A stretch of 64,000 bases of DNA from Candidatus Binatus soli. Its GTDB lineage: Bacteria; Desulfobacterota; Binatia; Binatales; Binataceae. Shown piece after piece: positions 45,253 through 55,293 of this stretch. Numbering within the stretch: the first letter of the stretch is position 1; every line of letters begins with the position of its first letter. Location of the stretch: NCBI GenBank assembly GCA_002479255.1, contig DLMJ01000047.1:62001-126000 (forward strand), read 5' to 3'. The notes below the pieces were generated by a model. That model ran no database searches, had not been told where the DNA came from, and saw only the letters and a list, made by a program, of their open reading frames with translations. A program made the translations under genes and the position numbers.

Positions 45253-48200
45253 CTAATTGACGGCCGGCCCGACTTTCGCGGCCGGCCAGTTTTCCAACTT
45301 TTCACAGCCCGCCAGGGCCTGCAAGACGCCGTCGAGTTGCGCGAACAGTTGCTCGTATTCTCCGGGTTCGATTCGCGCGATCAGCTGGTACGACGGCGTC
45401 AGCCGCATCGTATGGCGATTCTGGTCCGCGAGCTTCACCAGCCGCGCGGTTTCCACGGGCGCATCGGGATGGAATCTGATTTCGAGCTGCGAGCCCTTGA
45501 GAATCGCGCTGAGGATCATCAGCTGTTTCATCTGGCGCCGAACATTCATCGCCGCGATCAAATTTTCGATCAGCGTCGGCACCGGGCCGAACCGATCGCG
45601 CATCTCGTCGCGAATCTCGCCGAGATCCTCCTCGCGCTGCGCACGCGCGAGCCGCCGATAGAGCACCAACCGCTCGTTCTCGTCGGAGACGTAAGCCTCG
45701 GGGATGTACGCGGGCACTGCGATTCGAAGCTCGGGCTCGAAGTCGGGCCGCTGCGGCTGGCCGCGCAGTTCGGCAATCGCCTCTTCCATCATCTCGGTAT
45801 AGAGCTCAAACCCAACCGCCGCGATCTGTCCGTGTTGCTCGTGGCCAAGCAGGTTGCCGGCGCCGCGATGCTCGAGGTCGGCCATCGCGAGCTTGAAACC
45901 GCCGCCGCTCTCGGACTCGACCAGTTCACGGAGCGCATCGATTCGCCGCTTGGCGTCGCGCGTGATGATGTGTTCGCCGGGAATCAGCAGGTATGCGTAC
46001 GCTTTTTGGCGCGAACGGCCGACGCGGCCGCGCAACTGGTATAGCTGCGCGAGACCAAAATGATCGGCGCGATTGATGATCATCGTGTTCGCGTTGGGAA
46101 TATCGAGGCCCGATTCGATGATAGCGCTGCAGACCAGCACATTGACGCGCTTTTCGATAAAGTCGCGCATCACGTCCTCGAGCTGTCGCTCTTTCATCTG
46201 GCCATGCGCGATTGCGGTCTTGGCCTCGGGCACCAGCGCGCGCAGATGACTGGCCATGTAGTCGATATTCTCGACGCGATTGTGAACGAAGAAAACCTGG
46301 CCGCCACGGTTTAACTCGCGGAGGATTGAATCGCGGATGGTGGCGTCGTCGAAATGCGCGACGAAGGTGCGAATCGCCTGGCGGTCCGGCGGCGGCGTCT
46401 GAATCACGGAGAGATCGCGGATGCCGAGCATCGCCATGTGCAGCGTGCGCGGAATCGGCGTCGCGGTCATCGTCAACACCGGCACCAACTTCTTGAGCTT
46501 CTTGATTCGCTCCTTGTCCACCACGCCGAATCGGTGCTCCTCGTCGATTACCAGCAAGCCCAGGCGCGGGAACTGAACGTCGCTCGAGAGCAGCCGATGG
46601 GTCCCGACGATGATGTCGACCTTGCCGCGGCCAGCCTCGTCGATCACGGCCCGATTTTCCTTGTGGCTGCGAAACCGCGAGACCATCTCGACGCGAACCG
46701 GATAATCCTTGAAGCGCTCGCGAAACGTATTCCAGTGCTGCTCGGCGAGGATCGTCGTTGGCACCAGCACGGCGACCTGCCGGCCGTCCATCACGGCGAT
46801 GAACGCGGCGCGCAGCGCAACTTCGGTTTTGCCGAAGCCGGCGTCGCCGCAGATCAGCCGATCCATCGGCTTGGCGCGCGTCAGATCGCGGATGACGTCG
46901 TCGATCGCCGACTGCTGGTCCGGCGTCTCCTCGAACTCGAAGCGCGACGCGAACTCCTCGTAGTCCGCGCCCGGTAGCGGATACGCGTGCCCCTCCATCA
47001 CCTCCCGCGCCGCATACACGTCGAGCAGCTCGGCCGCCATCGCGAGCACCGCCTGCCTGGTGCGCCGCTTCACCTTCTCCCACGAGCCGCTGCCCAGCTT
47101 GTCGAGCTTGGGTTCCGCGTCGTCGCCGCCGATGTATCGTTGGACTAGATTTATCCGCTCGACCGGCACGTACATCGTGTCGTTGCCTGAGTATTCGAGA
47201 TTCAGAAAGTCGCCCTCGACGTCGGCGACCTTCATGTGCCGCAGGCCGCGGTACTTCGCGATGCCGTGATCGATATGTACGACGAAATCGTCGGGCTTCA
47301 GCTCTTCGAGATTGAGCAGCGCACCCTTGGCGCTCGGTCGCCTGCGCCGATGCGCTCGCGGCTCGCCGAAAATTTCCTCTTCGCTGTAGATGTAGAGACC
47401 GTCGGCCTGCAAAACGACGCCGGCGGAAATCTCCCCTTCCATGATCGCGGGGCGGTAGTCCGGCCATTCCAGCAGCGCCGACAAACTTTTGCATTCGACG
47501 TTGATCTCGAGGTCCCACGCCTCCAGATGACGGCGCAGGCGCGCCACCTGATGCGGCCCGTCAACGATCATCAGCGAACGTCCCTGCCCGCGCCGGACTT
47601 CGCGCAGTTCCGTCGCCAGCGGCTCGAAGCTCGGCGGCGTCCGTACTCCGCTCAGTTGGTTCGATCCCAGCCGCAAACTGGCCTGCGATTTGACCTCAAC
47701 CGGCACTGCCCATCCCTCGCGCGGCGCGGCCATCGTCACCAGCGACCCGGCCTCGACGGCGGTGAAGTTTCCGAGCGCGCGCTCGAAGGCGTCCGCCCCG
47801 ATGAACAGCGAATCCGGCGCAGGATGAAACGCGGGCTTGCGCGCCGCCGCTGCCGTCTCGACGGATACGGTATCGGCGAAGCGATTTGCCTCGGCGAGAA
47901 TGCGCCCCGGATCGACCAGCCACAGCAACGCGCCCGCCGGCATGTAATCGAACACGCTGTCGAGCGCGCGCCCGTACGCATACGGCATCAGCAGTTCCGC
48001 GCCCGGAAACAGCAGCCCGTTCTCGAGCGTCTCGGCCAGTTCCGCGGCCTCCTTGCGCACCATGCCGATTTCCGCCGCCCGCAACGCGACCTGCTCGCGC
48101 AGCTTCGGGTCCTTCAGGGCAGACGGCGGCACGTAGCGAGTGCGCGTTATCGTCGCCTCGAGCAGCTCGCCGCCCGAGCGCTGGCTGTCCGCGTCGAAAT

Positions 48201-48957
48201 GGCGAATCGAGGTGATCAGGTCGTCTTCGAGCTCGATGCGAATCGGGTCGCGGTACAATGGCGAGAATGCATCGATGATTCCGCCGCGCACGCTGAAGTC
48301 TCCCGCCTCTTCGCTCTGCGGCACGCGCTGATAGCCGCACGCCACGAGCGCTTCAATCAGCGCTTCGAGGTCCAGCCGATCGCCAATCGCCACTTTAACG
48401 ATCGATTCGTTGAAGACCGTGCGCGGAATCGTGCGCGTCATCAGCGCTTCGGCCGACGTAACGACCAGCGGCGACTCATGCCGAAGCATCGCGAACAGCG
48501 CCGCCAGTTGCGACGCCTGCGCGTCGGTCGGTGGCGACAATTGCGCCATCGGTTTCACTTCCCACGAGCGGATCAGATGCACCCGGCGCGTGGCGGCGTC
48601 GGCGTCTGCCTCCTCACCTAGAAAAAACGCAACCTCTCCGGCCAGCGCCTCGGCTTCCGACGGCGTTGACGTGACCGCGACGATTGGACGCCGCAGCCGC
48701 AGTCCCATCTCGCGGATCATCAGCGCGCCGGCCGCGCCGCGCAGTCCCATCACCGGGAATCGGCGTTCGGTATTTGCCGCGAGCCGCGCTTCGAGTTCGC
48801 CGGCCGCTTCTTTGAGGCTCCGTTGCAAGTTTTTCCGGTCCGAATACGCAAAAATTCGCCTTGCGGCGATGCGCGCGAGGAGCGCACATGCCGCTGGCGT
48901 CTCAAGAATGATAGCAGAAAATCGCGCGCGAACGCGTCGGCCGTATCGGAGGAACAA
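45253..48957 (-). CDS. mfd: Transcription-repair coupling factor
   Basis: 1234 residues. It displaces RNA polymerase stalled at lesions and recruits UvrA. Visible: UvrB-like N-terminal region, the polymerase-interacting domain (LKPDDFVVHIDHGIAKYRGL), helicase motif I GDAGFGKTEVALRAAF, motif II DEEHRFGV, motif III TMTATPIPRTLH, motif VI QLRGRVGRS and the C-terminal TRCF domain. The TTG at 48957 is the longest start; the first 40 residues are unusual and the true start may be later. Confidence 0.97.
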   Translation of the reverse strand: MFLRYGRRVRARFSAIILETPAACALLARIAARRIFAYSDRKNLQRSLKEAAGELEARLAANTERRFPVMGLRGAAGALMIREMGLRLRRPIVAVTSTPSEAEALAGEVAFFLGEEADADAATRRVHLIRSWEVKPMAQLSPPTDAQASQLAALFAMLRHESPLVVTSAEALMTRTIPRTVFNESIVKVAIGDRLDLEALIEALVACGYQRVPQSEEAGDFSVRGGIIDAFSPLYRDPIRIELEDDLITSIRHFDADSQRSGGELLEATITRTRYVPPSALKDPKLREQVALRAAEIGMVRKEAAELAETLENGLLFPGAELLMPYAYGRALDSVFDYMPAGALLWLVDPGRILAEANRFADTVSVETAAAARKPAFHPAPDSLFIGADAFERALGNFTAVEAGSLVTMAAPREGWAVPVEVKSQASLRLGSNQLSGVRTPPSFEPLATELREVRRGQGRSLMIVDGPHQVARLRRHLEAWDLEINVECKSLSALLEWPDYRPAIMEGEISAGVVLQADGLYIYSEEEIFGEPRAHRRRRPSAKGALLNLEELKPDDFVVHIDHGIAKYRGLRHMKVADVEGDFLNLEYSGNDTMYVPVERINLVQRYIGGDDAEPKLDKLGSGSWEKVKRRTRQAVLAMAAELLDVYAAREVMEGHAYPLPGADYEEFASRFEFEETPDQQSAIDDVIRDLTRAKPMDRLICGDAGFGKTEVALRAAFIAVMDGRQVAVLVPTTILAEQHWNTFRERFKDYPVRVEMVSRFRSHKENRAVIDEAGRGKVDIIVGTHRLLSSDVQFPRLGLLVIDEEHRFGVVDKERIKKLKKLVPVLTMTATPIPRTLHMAMLGIRDLSVIQTPPPDRQAIRTFVAHFDDATIRDSILRELNRGGQVFFVHNRVENIDYMASHLRALVPEAKTAIAHGQMKERQLEDVMRDFIEKRVNVLVCSAIIESGLDIPNANTMIINRADHFGLAQLYQLRGRVGRSRQKAYAYLLIPGEHIITRDAKRRIDALRELVESESGGGFKLAMADLEHRGAGNLLGHEQHGQIAAVGFELYTEMMEEAIAELRGQPQRPDFEPELRIAVPAYIPEAYVSDENERLVLYRRLARAQREEDLGEIRDEMRDRFGPVPTLIENLIAAMNVRRQMKQLMILSAILKGSQLEIRFHPDAPVETARLVKLADQNRHTMRLTPSYQLIARIEPGEYEQLFAQLDGVLQALAGCEKLENWPAAKVGPAVN

Positions 48958-48978
48958 TCGTGAAATGAAATCGCGAGG

Positions 48979-49770
48979 CTACTGCCGGTTGCCGCCCGTC
49001 GGCGCCGCATTCGCGATTGGCTCGCCCACCGCGCCGACTCGCACCGCAATTTTGATCGTCTTGTGCGAGTTACCTTCCGGCCTGATTACCGTCAGGTACA
49101 TCGTGTCTCCCGGCTTGAGCCGCGACATCGCGCTTTCCAGATCGCTCTGGTCGCGCACGCGCCGATCGTCAACCGCGACAATCAGATCTCCCTCATGGCC
49201 CATCGCTCCCGAACTCTGCAGCGCCTTATTAGCCAGGATTGAGCCGCCGGGCAGTATTCCCGTCAGCGTGGAAACCGCCGCGCCGATTGGGCTCATTCCA
49301 GAGCGCGCCTGCAGTCCCGCCTGCGCGGCCGGACTGCGGGGATCGATGGTCAGCACTTCGAGCCCATGCTCCTCCCCTCCGAGGTAGCACTTGGTCGCGT
49401 ATTGCACGGTGATGCCGAGGTAGGGCCGCGGATGCGGCCGGTTGCTATCGCCGTTGCCGTTGATGTCGCCGGTGCCGTTCTCGGTTTTCGGGCGGAAGTT
49501 GGGTTCGATCGACGCGTTGTTCTCGCCCGGATTGAAATTCCGGCCGCCGGGGATTTCCTGAACACCGGGTTTCGGCGCCGCCAAGCCGGGCTGCGGAGCT
49601 ATCTCGAGCGTCGCGTCGCTGCCGCCCTGCCCCTCAATTCCGGGATTGGCCGGATTCCCGCCGCCCTGGGAGCCAGTCTGCGAACCGGCCGTCTGCGCGA
49701 CTGCAAGATGAGACAGCGCGAACAATGCGGCTGCCGCCACGCCCAGCGTGAGCATCTTTTGCAGCTTCAT
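48979..49770 (-). CDS. Secreted PDZ-domain protein
   Basis: 263 residues from MKLQKMLTLGVAA (49770). The signal peptide ends near LAVAQ. Then comes a Gly/Pro/Asn-rich low-complexity stretch (residues 27-110) and one PDZ domain: YLGITVQYATK, LTIDPRSPAAQAGL, GDLIVAVDDRRVRDQSDLESAM and GDTMYLTVIRPEGN. No protease domain is present, so it probably acts as a binding scaffold in the periplasm. It lies just upstream of mfd on the same strand. Confidence 0.82.
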   Translation of the reverse strand: MKLQKMLTLGVAAAALFALSHLAVAQTAGSQTGSQGGGNPANPGIEGQGGSDATLEIAPQPGLAAPKPGVQEIPGGRNFNPGENNASIEPNFRPKTENGTGDINGNGDSNRPHPRPYLGITVQYATKCYLGGEEHGLEVLTIDPRSPAAQAGLQARSGMSPIGAAVSTLTGILPGGSILANKALQSSGAMGHEGDLIVAVDDRRVRDQSDLESAMSRLKPGDTMYLTVIRPEGNSHKTIKIAVRVGAVGEPIANAAPTGGNRQ

Positions 49771-49901
49771 TTCATGGTGCTCGACGATCGGTCCGTTGAT
49801 GCGGGAGACTCTCCAAATATAAGCCCGCCGCGCGATCTGCTCAACCTGCACGATTTCTCCTTGAAGGGCGCGCGAACCCGTGCGAAAGTTTTGATGCGTC
49901 C

Positions 49902-50909
49902 ATGAAAATAATATCGACGGTTGCGCTGCAACCCGCGCATCGCGCCGCAATTACCAGCGCGGTGCCCGGAGCCGAGTTGGCCGATCGCCAATGCCGAACG
50001 GCCGAGGAAGTCAGCGAGTTGGTCAGCGGCGGATGCGATGTGCTGCTCACCTTTCGGGTGCCGCTGGACATCACGAATCGGGCGCACGGCCTCAAATGGA
50101 TTCAACTGCTCAGCGCCGGCGCAGACCACGCACTCGGCGGACCGCTCAAGGGGGTCGCGATTCCAGTCACGACCGCGAGCGGAATTCATGCGACGCCGAT
50201 CGGGGAATACACGATAGCCTCGATGCTCTCGTATGCGCATCGGCTTCATCTCGCGATTCGGGCGCAGATTCGCCGCGAGTGGATGCGCTCGGGCGCTTTC
50301 ATGGCGAGCGTGGACGAAATCCGTGGGCGGACCCTTGGCATCATCGGCTACGGATCGATTGGCAGGGAAACGGCGCGGCTCGCGGCCGCATTTGGGATGA
50401 CCGTGCTTGCGCTCAAGCGCAACCCGGCCGAGCGCGCCGATCCCGGATGGTGTCCGGCGGGTCTCGGCGATCCCGAAGGCAAGCTTCCCGCACGCTTCTT
50501 CGGTCCCGGCGATCGCGAAGCGATCCTCCGCGACAGCGATTACGTGTCCGTCACTCTCCCGCTCACCGACCACACGCGCAAGTTCATCGGCGAGCGGGAA
50601 TTCGCCGCGATGAAGCCCGGCGCGTATCTGGTAAATATCGGGCGCGGCGAAGTGATCGACGAGCGCGCGATGGCCACGGCGTTGACCGCGGGAAAGATTG
50701 GCGGCGCGGGCCTCGACGTGTTCGAGCATGAACCGCTCGAAGCCAAAAGCCCGCTTTGGGATCTCGAAAATGTAATCCTGACGCCGCACATTTCCGGCGC
50801 CAATCGCGGCTACATGGACAAGGCATGCCAACTGTTCGCGGAGAATCTGAAAAGGTTCGCCGCGAATCGCCCGCTGCTGAATCTGGTCGATCCAATCCTC
50901 GGCTATTAG
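49902..50909 (+). CDS. D-isomer-specific 2-hydroxyacid dehydrogenase
   Basis: A 335-residue NAD(P)-dependent dehydrogenase. The nucleotide site is GIIGYGSIGRETA, the catalytic Arg lies in VNIGRGEVIDE, and the Glu/His pair is in GLDVFEHEPL and LTPHISGA. The substrate is unknown (phosphoglycerate, glyoxylate or related). It is divergent from the PDZ-protein gene across a 131-base gap that should hold both promoters. Confidence 0.9.
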   Translation: MKIISTVALQPAHRAAITSAVPGAELADRQCRTAEEVSELVSGGCDVLLTFRVPLDITNRAHGLKWIQLLSAGADHALGGPLKGVAIPVTTASGIHATPIGEYTIASMLSYAHRLHLAIRAQIRREWMRSGAFMASVDEIRGRTLGIIGYGSIGRETARLAAAFGMTVLALKRNPAERADPGWCPAGLGDPEGKLPARFFGPGDREAILRDSDYVSVTLPLTDHTRKFIGEREFAAMKPGAYLVNIGRGEVIDERAMATALTAGKIGGAGLDVFEHEPLEAKSPLWDLENVILTPHISGANRGYMDKACQLFAENLKRFAANRPLLNLVDPILGY

Positions 50910-51023
50910 GGCGTTCAAAACCTTGCCACAGGAGACTGTTTGGTCTATGTGGCGAGTCGGAATCGTAGAGTCAAAACGGAAATCCCGGATCGATAGGCAC
51001 GGATCTGGGGTAGGTCTGGCGTC

Positions 51024-51368
51024 GTGGGCTTGATTCATCATCGGCACAGCGGAGGAAACTATCCGCACGCCCATCATCACGATGCGGCGGATAAATCGCA
51101 CCATCACGATCACGAACACCACAACGCAAGTCACGATTCGCACGGTCACGGCGATCACGCTTATGACGTACATGGCAATGAAGCCGCGATCGTCGTCAGC
51201 GATCCTCATCGGCTTGAGCATTGGCACTTCGATCGTCCTTTCGAGCGCGTCGCAATAGCGGCAAACCGTGATGTCGGAAACGATTCGTCACCGACCGTCG
51301 TTGTAGTCGCCAATCATGATCTGAACCGCTTGCCGCTGGCGGCCCGTCCGCCGCCCGCGCTCATCTAG
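51024..51368 (+). CDS. His-rich hypothetical protein upstream of TonB receptor
   Basis: A 114-codon frame with a GTG start. About 20 of the first 65 residues are His (HAHHHD, HHHDHEHH, HGHGDHAYDVHG), suggesting divalent-metal binding. It ends LAARPPPALI. No signal peptide is visible and the ribosome-binding site is weak (GGGG), so it could also be an untranslated or truncated gene. If real, it may link the following receptor to Zn, Ni or Co supply. The flanking stretches 50910-51023 and 51369-51528 show no gene or riboswitch I recognise. Confidence 0.4.
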   Translation: MGLIHHRHSGGNYPHAHHHDAADKSHHHDHEHHNASHDSHGHGDHAYDVHGNEAAIVVSDPHRLEHWHFDRPFERVAIAANRDVGNDSSPTVVVVANHDLNRLPLAARPPPALI

Positions 51369-51528
51369 CTTTCTTCCAAAATCGTTCCTTTCGAGATTTC
51401 CCCCGGCCTTGAGCCAGGAGGAGCACCGTCGTTGTGCGCAACGAAAGTGGCTTCCAGCCGAGTGCGCTCAGAGGCAGGGGCCGTGCAGGCATTCGTCAGC
51501 GAGTGCCGATTTGAGAGAGGGTTTTCTC

Positions 51529-53946
51529 ATGGCGATTTCACCTTCGCGTATATCGAGGGCGACGCGATGCTGCGTACGGATCTGTGCCGCGCTGGCACTA
51601 GCGCCTCTGATTGTATTGCTGACGGTCAGCGGCTCAGCCGCCGCTATGAAGCAACTCATGTCCGAGTCTGCGGCGGGAACGGTAAAGGACGCCTTGGGCC
51701 GGCCGGTGACGGATGCCGTGGTGATGTTGCGAGCGGCAGACGGTCGCACAGTCGCTCGGACCTCGAGTGGCAAGCAGGGACAATTCAAGTTGCCGGCAAC
51801 TGGACCCGGGACTTACGACCTAGTCATTCAAAAATCCGGCTTCAAGGCTGCCAGAGCAGCGCTGGTCTTGCCCACCAGCGCCAAAACTCCCCTCGACCTC
51901 GTGCTGGAATCCGAACAGGCATTGACCCTGCCGGTCAGCGCGAGCCGCGTACACGCGCAAAATGGATTAACCGCAACGGGCGCCAGCAAATTCACCTTCA
52001 CTGCCCACGACGTCACGAACCTTCCGCAAGGCGAGGCTACTCCGCTCAACCAGGTGCTGCTGCAGATGCCGGGGGTGGCACTCGACCAGAACCAGGAGAT
52101 TCATATTCGCGGCGAGCATGCGGGCATCCAGTATCAGATGAACGGGATCCTGTTGCCGCTCGACATCAACAACGACCCGACCTTCACGCAGCTCCTCAAT
52201 TCATATTTCGTCAAGAGCGTGAGTCTTATGGATGGCGTGCTGCCGGCCGAGTATGGTTATCGCACCTCAGGGATAATCGAAATCAGTACCAGGAACGGCT
52301 GCGATGATGCGCACAACGAGTTCACTACTTACGGCGGCCAACGGGATACCGCGCAGCCGAGTTTCGAGCTGGGCGGCTGTAATGGAAAGTTCAGTTACTA
52401 TGTGACCGGGGGTTACCTGCATTCCAATCTGGGCCTCAGTTCTGCGACTCGAGGCCCGGATCCGATTCACGATAGCACCGACCAGGGGCAGGGATTTGCC
52501 TATCTCACCTACTCGATAAGTCCGACCACACAACTGAGTCTGATTACCGGAATGACCGTTGCCGACAATCAGTTCCCCAATGTGCCCGGCGAAACGCCAG
52601 AGTTCACGCTAAGCGGCGCCAATCCTGCTGACTTTCCATCTGCTGATATCAATTCGACCGTGGATCAACAGGACTACTATGGAGTTCTCGCTTTAAACGG
52701 CGCGCTCGGAACGAATGCCGACTACCAGGTCGCCTATACGATTCATTACAACCGGGAAAACTTTAATCCCGATCCGATAAGCGATCTCATTTACCAGGGT
52801 ATAGCCCCGAAAGTATTCGACAGCGACTTTTCAAATGCGGGGCAAGGCAATCTTACTTATCGTTTGGGCAACGACCACACGTTGCGTGGGGGATTCTATT
52901 TTGGCGAGTACGGAGTCGAGGCGGACAATACTTCACAGGTCTTTCCCATTTCGAGCGGCAAGGCATTGGACGTCCCTATCGCTATAAGCGCCGATCTCAA
53001 CAAGATTAACCTGGTCTATGGTGTATATGTTCAGGACACCTGGCAACTGAGTGAGAAGCTAAGTGTGAATTTTGGCTCACGATGGGATCGAGTGAGCGGC
53101 CTTGTCAACGACAGCCAGTTCAGTCCGACTATAAATTTTGTGTACAAGCCACGCCGCGACACTACGATCCATGCGGGGTTTGCGCGCAACTTCCAGGTTC
53201 CGAACTTCCAGGGCATTTCTCCCGGTATCACCGCCTTGAAGGACACCACCGGCGGTGTTGGTCCCGGCATACCATTAAGCACAAAACTCGATGCCGAAAC
53301 GGACTACACATGGGACGTCGGCTACACGCATCAAGTCACCCCGCATCTGGTGCTGTCGCAGGATAGTTATTTCCGGATCGATCGCCACTACATCGACGAA
53401 GGCCAGTTTGGTTTCGTCCCCGTGGATGCGCCCTTCAACTACGTCAGGGGCTACGGCGCCGGACTCGAGAACTCACTCACCTACAATCTTCCCAATCTCG
53501 CTCTGCGACTGTCGCAATTTGTGGCCAGGGAAGAGGTCCGGGGTGTCGCCACCGGACAGTACAACTTTCCTCCGCTTGCTCAGCTTCAATATATCGATCA
53601 ACATTACATCGTACTCGATCATACCCCGCTGGTGGGTGCTTCAGGCGGCGTCGCGTACAAATGGAAGACTTGGCAGTTTACGGTCGACGGGCTATTCAGC
53701 AGCGGCTTGCGGGGCGGATTCGCCAATAGGACCCAGCTTCCGAAAGTATGGCAGTTCAACCTTAGCGCCGCCAAAACTCTCGATATGCCGGTGCTCGGTC
53801 ACATCGAGAACCGGATTATCCTGCTCAACGTTTTCGATCGCATTAATTTGATTCGTCCAGCGACCGGTATCGGAGTTTTTCAGTCCGCCTACGGACCCAG
53901 AGTCACGGTTTACGATGCGTTGACAATTCCACTGCCGCCGCTCTAA
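51529..53946 (+). CDS. TonB-dependent outer-membrane receptor
   Basis: 805 residues from the ATG at 51529, which has GAGAGAGG upstream; the frame is open from 51409. The signal peptide (CVRICAALALAPLIVLLTV...) is followed by a carboxypeptidase-regulatory-like domain (AGTVKDALGRPVTDAVVMLR), a plug domain (LNQVLLQMPGVALDQNQEIHIRG, GVLPAEYGYRTSGIIEI) and a long beta-barrel. The substrate is unknown. No ABC or ExbBD/TonB genes lie nearby. Its 3' end is followed by a second, diverged copy of the last 45 codons. Composition is more AT-rich than the core genes. Confidence 0.88.
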   Translation: MAISPSRISRATRCCVRICAALALAPLIVLLTVSGSAAAMKQLMSESAAGTVKDALGRPVTDAVVMLRAADGRTVARTSSGKQGQFKLPATGPGTYDLVIQKSGFKAARAALVLPTSAKTPLDLVLESEQALTLPVSASRVHAQNGLTATGASKFTFTAHDVTNLPQGEATPLNQVLLQMPGVALDQNQEIHIRGEHAGIQYQMNGILLPLDINNDPTFTQLLNSYFVKSVSLMDGVLPAEYGYRTSGIIEISTRNGCDDAHNEFTTYGGQRDTAQPSFELGGCNGKFSYYVTGGYLHSNLGLSSATRGPDPIHDSTDQGQGFAYLTYSISPTTQLSLITGMTVADNQFPNVPGETPEFTLSGANPADFPSADINSTVDQQDYYGVLALNGALGTNADYQVAYTIHYNRENFNPDPISDLIYQGIAPKVFDSDFSNAGQGNLTYRLGNDHTLRGGFYFGEYGVEADNTSQVFPISSGKALDVPIAISADLNKINLVYGVYVQDTWQLSEKLSVNFGSRWDRVSGLVNDSQFSPTINFVYKPRRDTTIHAGFARNFQVPNFQGISPGITALKDTTGGVGPGIPLSTKLDAETDYTWDVGYTHQVTPHLVLSQDSYFRIDRHYIDEGQFGFVPVDAPFNYVRGYGAGLENSLTYNLPNLALRLSQFVAREEVRGVATGQYNFPPLAQLQYIDQHYIVLDHTPLVGASGGVAYKWKTWQFTVDGLFSSGLRGGFANRTQLPKVWQFNLSAAKTLDMPVLGHIENRIILLNVFDRINLIRPATGIGVFQSAYGPRVTVYDALTIPLPPL

Positions 53947-53947
53947 G

Positions 53948-54103
53948 AAGCTGCGCAACTCGCGCATCGTTTTGCTCAACATCTTCGATCGGACCAATCT
54001 GATCCGGCCCGCCAGCGGCATCGGTGTCTTTCAGGCCGCGTATGGTCCGCGAATAACAGTCTACGACGCCCTAACCATCCGCCTTACGAGCGCAGGCGGC
54101 TAG
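53948..54103 (+). pseudogene. Fragment of a second TonB-receptor C-terminus
   Basis: In the +1 frame after the receptor stop, 51 codons read RIVLLNIFDRTNLIRPASG, then IGVFQAAYGPRITVYDALTI, then RLTSAGG and a stop. This parallels the intact receptor end (RIILLNVFDRINLIRPATG...). About 80 percent of the residues match. There is no start codon or barrel upstream, so it is a leftover of a lost paralogue or a partial tandem duplication. Confidence 0.85.
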
Positions 54104-55128
54104 AGACAAATCTCCGCCAGCGCGCGGACCGCATTAATATCGCCGGTGCCAATCAGCATCGTCTTGACCGGCGACGCCTTCCAGACCTCGAGCCGGTCCG
54201 CGATTCGCTCGCGATTGCCGACCAGCGCGACCTCATCGACCAGCTTGTCCGGCACCATCGCCATCGCCTCGGCCTTCTTGCCGGCCAGGTACAGGTCCTG
54301 GATTTTCACCGCGGCATCTTCGTAGCCGAGCCGCTTGGCGTAGTCGTTGTAGAAATTTTTCGCGCGCGCGCCCATGCCGCCGATGTACAGCGCCAGCATT
54401 CCCTTCACCGGCATCCGGCATCTCTCGAGGTCCGAGCCCATGATGCAGGTGACGAACGGCGCGACATCGAAATTGTCGAGGCTCTTGCGTCCGCCGCTTT
54501 TCGCAAAGCCTTGCTTGAGCGGCGCGCCGTAGATGTCCCATCGCTCCGGATTCATCCAGACCGGAATCACACCGTCGGCAATTTCCGCCGCAAGCGCGAT
54601 TCCCTTGGGGCTGATCGACGCGGTGTAGATCGGCATGTCCTTGCGCCCGTGCAGGATGCTCTTGAGCGGCTTGCCGAGTCCCGACGCGCCCGGACCGGTG
54701 TACGGGATGTCAAACTCCTTGCCGTGATGCTCGACGGGTACTTCGCGCGCGAGAATTTTGCGCACGATCTCGATGTACTCGCGCGTGCGCTGCAACGGTT
54801 TGCCGTACGACACGCCGTGCCAGCCCTCGACGACCTGCGGACCCGACGGCCCGATGCCGAGGATGAAGCGGCCACCCGACAGCGCATCGAGCGTCATCGC
54901 GGTCATGGCGGTTGCGGCGGGAGTTCGCGCCGGCATCTGCATGATCCCGGTGCCGAGCCGGATTTTTTTGGTCAGCGCGCCGATCCAGGCCAGTGGCGTA
55001 ACCGCGTCGGAGCCGTAAGCCTCGGCGGTCCACACGGAGTCGAAACCGACGCGTTCCGCTTCGAGGATGGTGTCCATCGGCAAGCCCATCTGCGCGCCCG
55101 AATACCCGGAAATTAGTCCCAATCGCAT
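54100..55128 (-). CDS. LLM-class F420-dependent oxidoreductase
   Basis: A 342-residue luciferase-like TIM-barrel enzyme. Typical features are SVWTAEAYGSDAVTPLAW, IRLGTGIMQMPARTPAATAM, SGGRFILGIGPSGPQVVEGWHG, and TREYIEIVRKIL, then IYTASISPKGIALAAEIADG. This pattern matches F420-linked rather than FMN-linked members. The substrate is unknown. GGGAGGA precedes the ATG. It converges with the receptor fragment, overlapping its stop by four bases. Confidence 0.9.
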   Translation of the reverse strand: MRLGLISGYSGAQMGLPMDTILEAERVGFDSVWTAEAYGSDAVTPLAWIGALTKKIRLGTGIMQMPARTPAATAMTAMTLDALSGGRFILGIGPSGPQVVEGWHGVSYGKPLQRTREYIEIVRKILAREVPVEHHGKEFDIPYTGPGASGLGKPLKSILHGRKDMPIYTASISPKGIALAAEIADGVIPVWMNPERWDIYGAPLKQGFAKSGGRKSLDNFDVAPFVTCIMGSDLERCRMPVKGMLALYIGGMGARAKNFYNDYAKRLGYEDAAVKIQDLYLAGKKAEAMAMVPDKLVDEVALVGNRERIADRLEVWKASPVKTMLIGTGDINAVRALAEICL

Positions 55129-55232
55129 CGAAGTTCCTCCCGTCGCGGAAATCCCGCGTCACGCATCGAAGTTGCGAAAACAAGGAACGAAACACAAAAC
55201 CGAAAAAGACCAAACATCAAAACACTGAAAAG

Positions 55233-55266
55233 AAAAAAGAAGCCCCACGGCGCACCGCGGGGCTTC
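55233..55266 (-). terminator. Intrinsic terminator of the rplU-rpmA operon
   Basis: Eight-base arms GAAGCCCC (55239-55246) and GGGGCTTC (55259-55266) are followed, on the minus strand, by a run of six T (55238-55233). It lies 28 bases after the rpmA stop. Confidence 0.92.
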
Positions 55267-55293
55267 GATTCAAATCTTGCGGGCTGACGGTCC

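Noticed and set aside
45926..47518. 530-codon minus-strand ORF
   Set aside because: Out-of-frame shadow inside mfd.
49767..51227. 486-codon minus-strand ORF with a hydrophobic N-terminus
   Set aside because: Mostly the complement of the 2-hydroxyacid dehydrogenase; the hydrophobic part is the complement of the His-rich repeats.
51369..51528. Possible riboswitch before the TonB receptor
   Set aside because: I looked for cobalamin and Ni/Co riboswitch signatures and found no conserved box.
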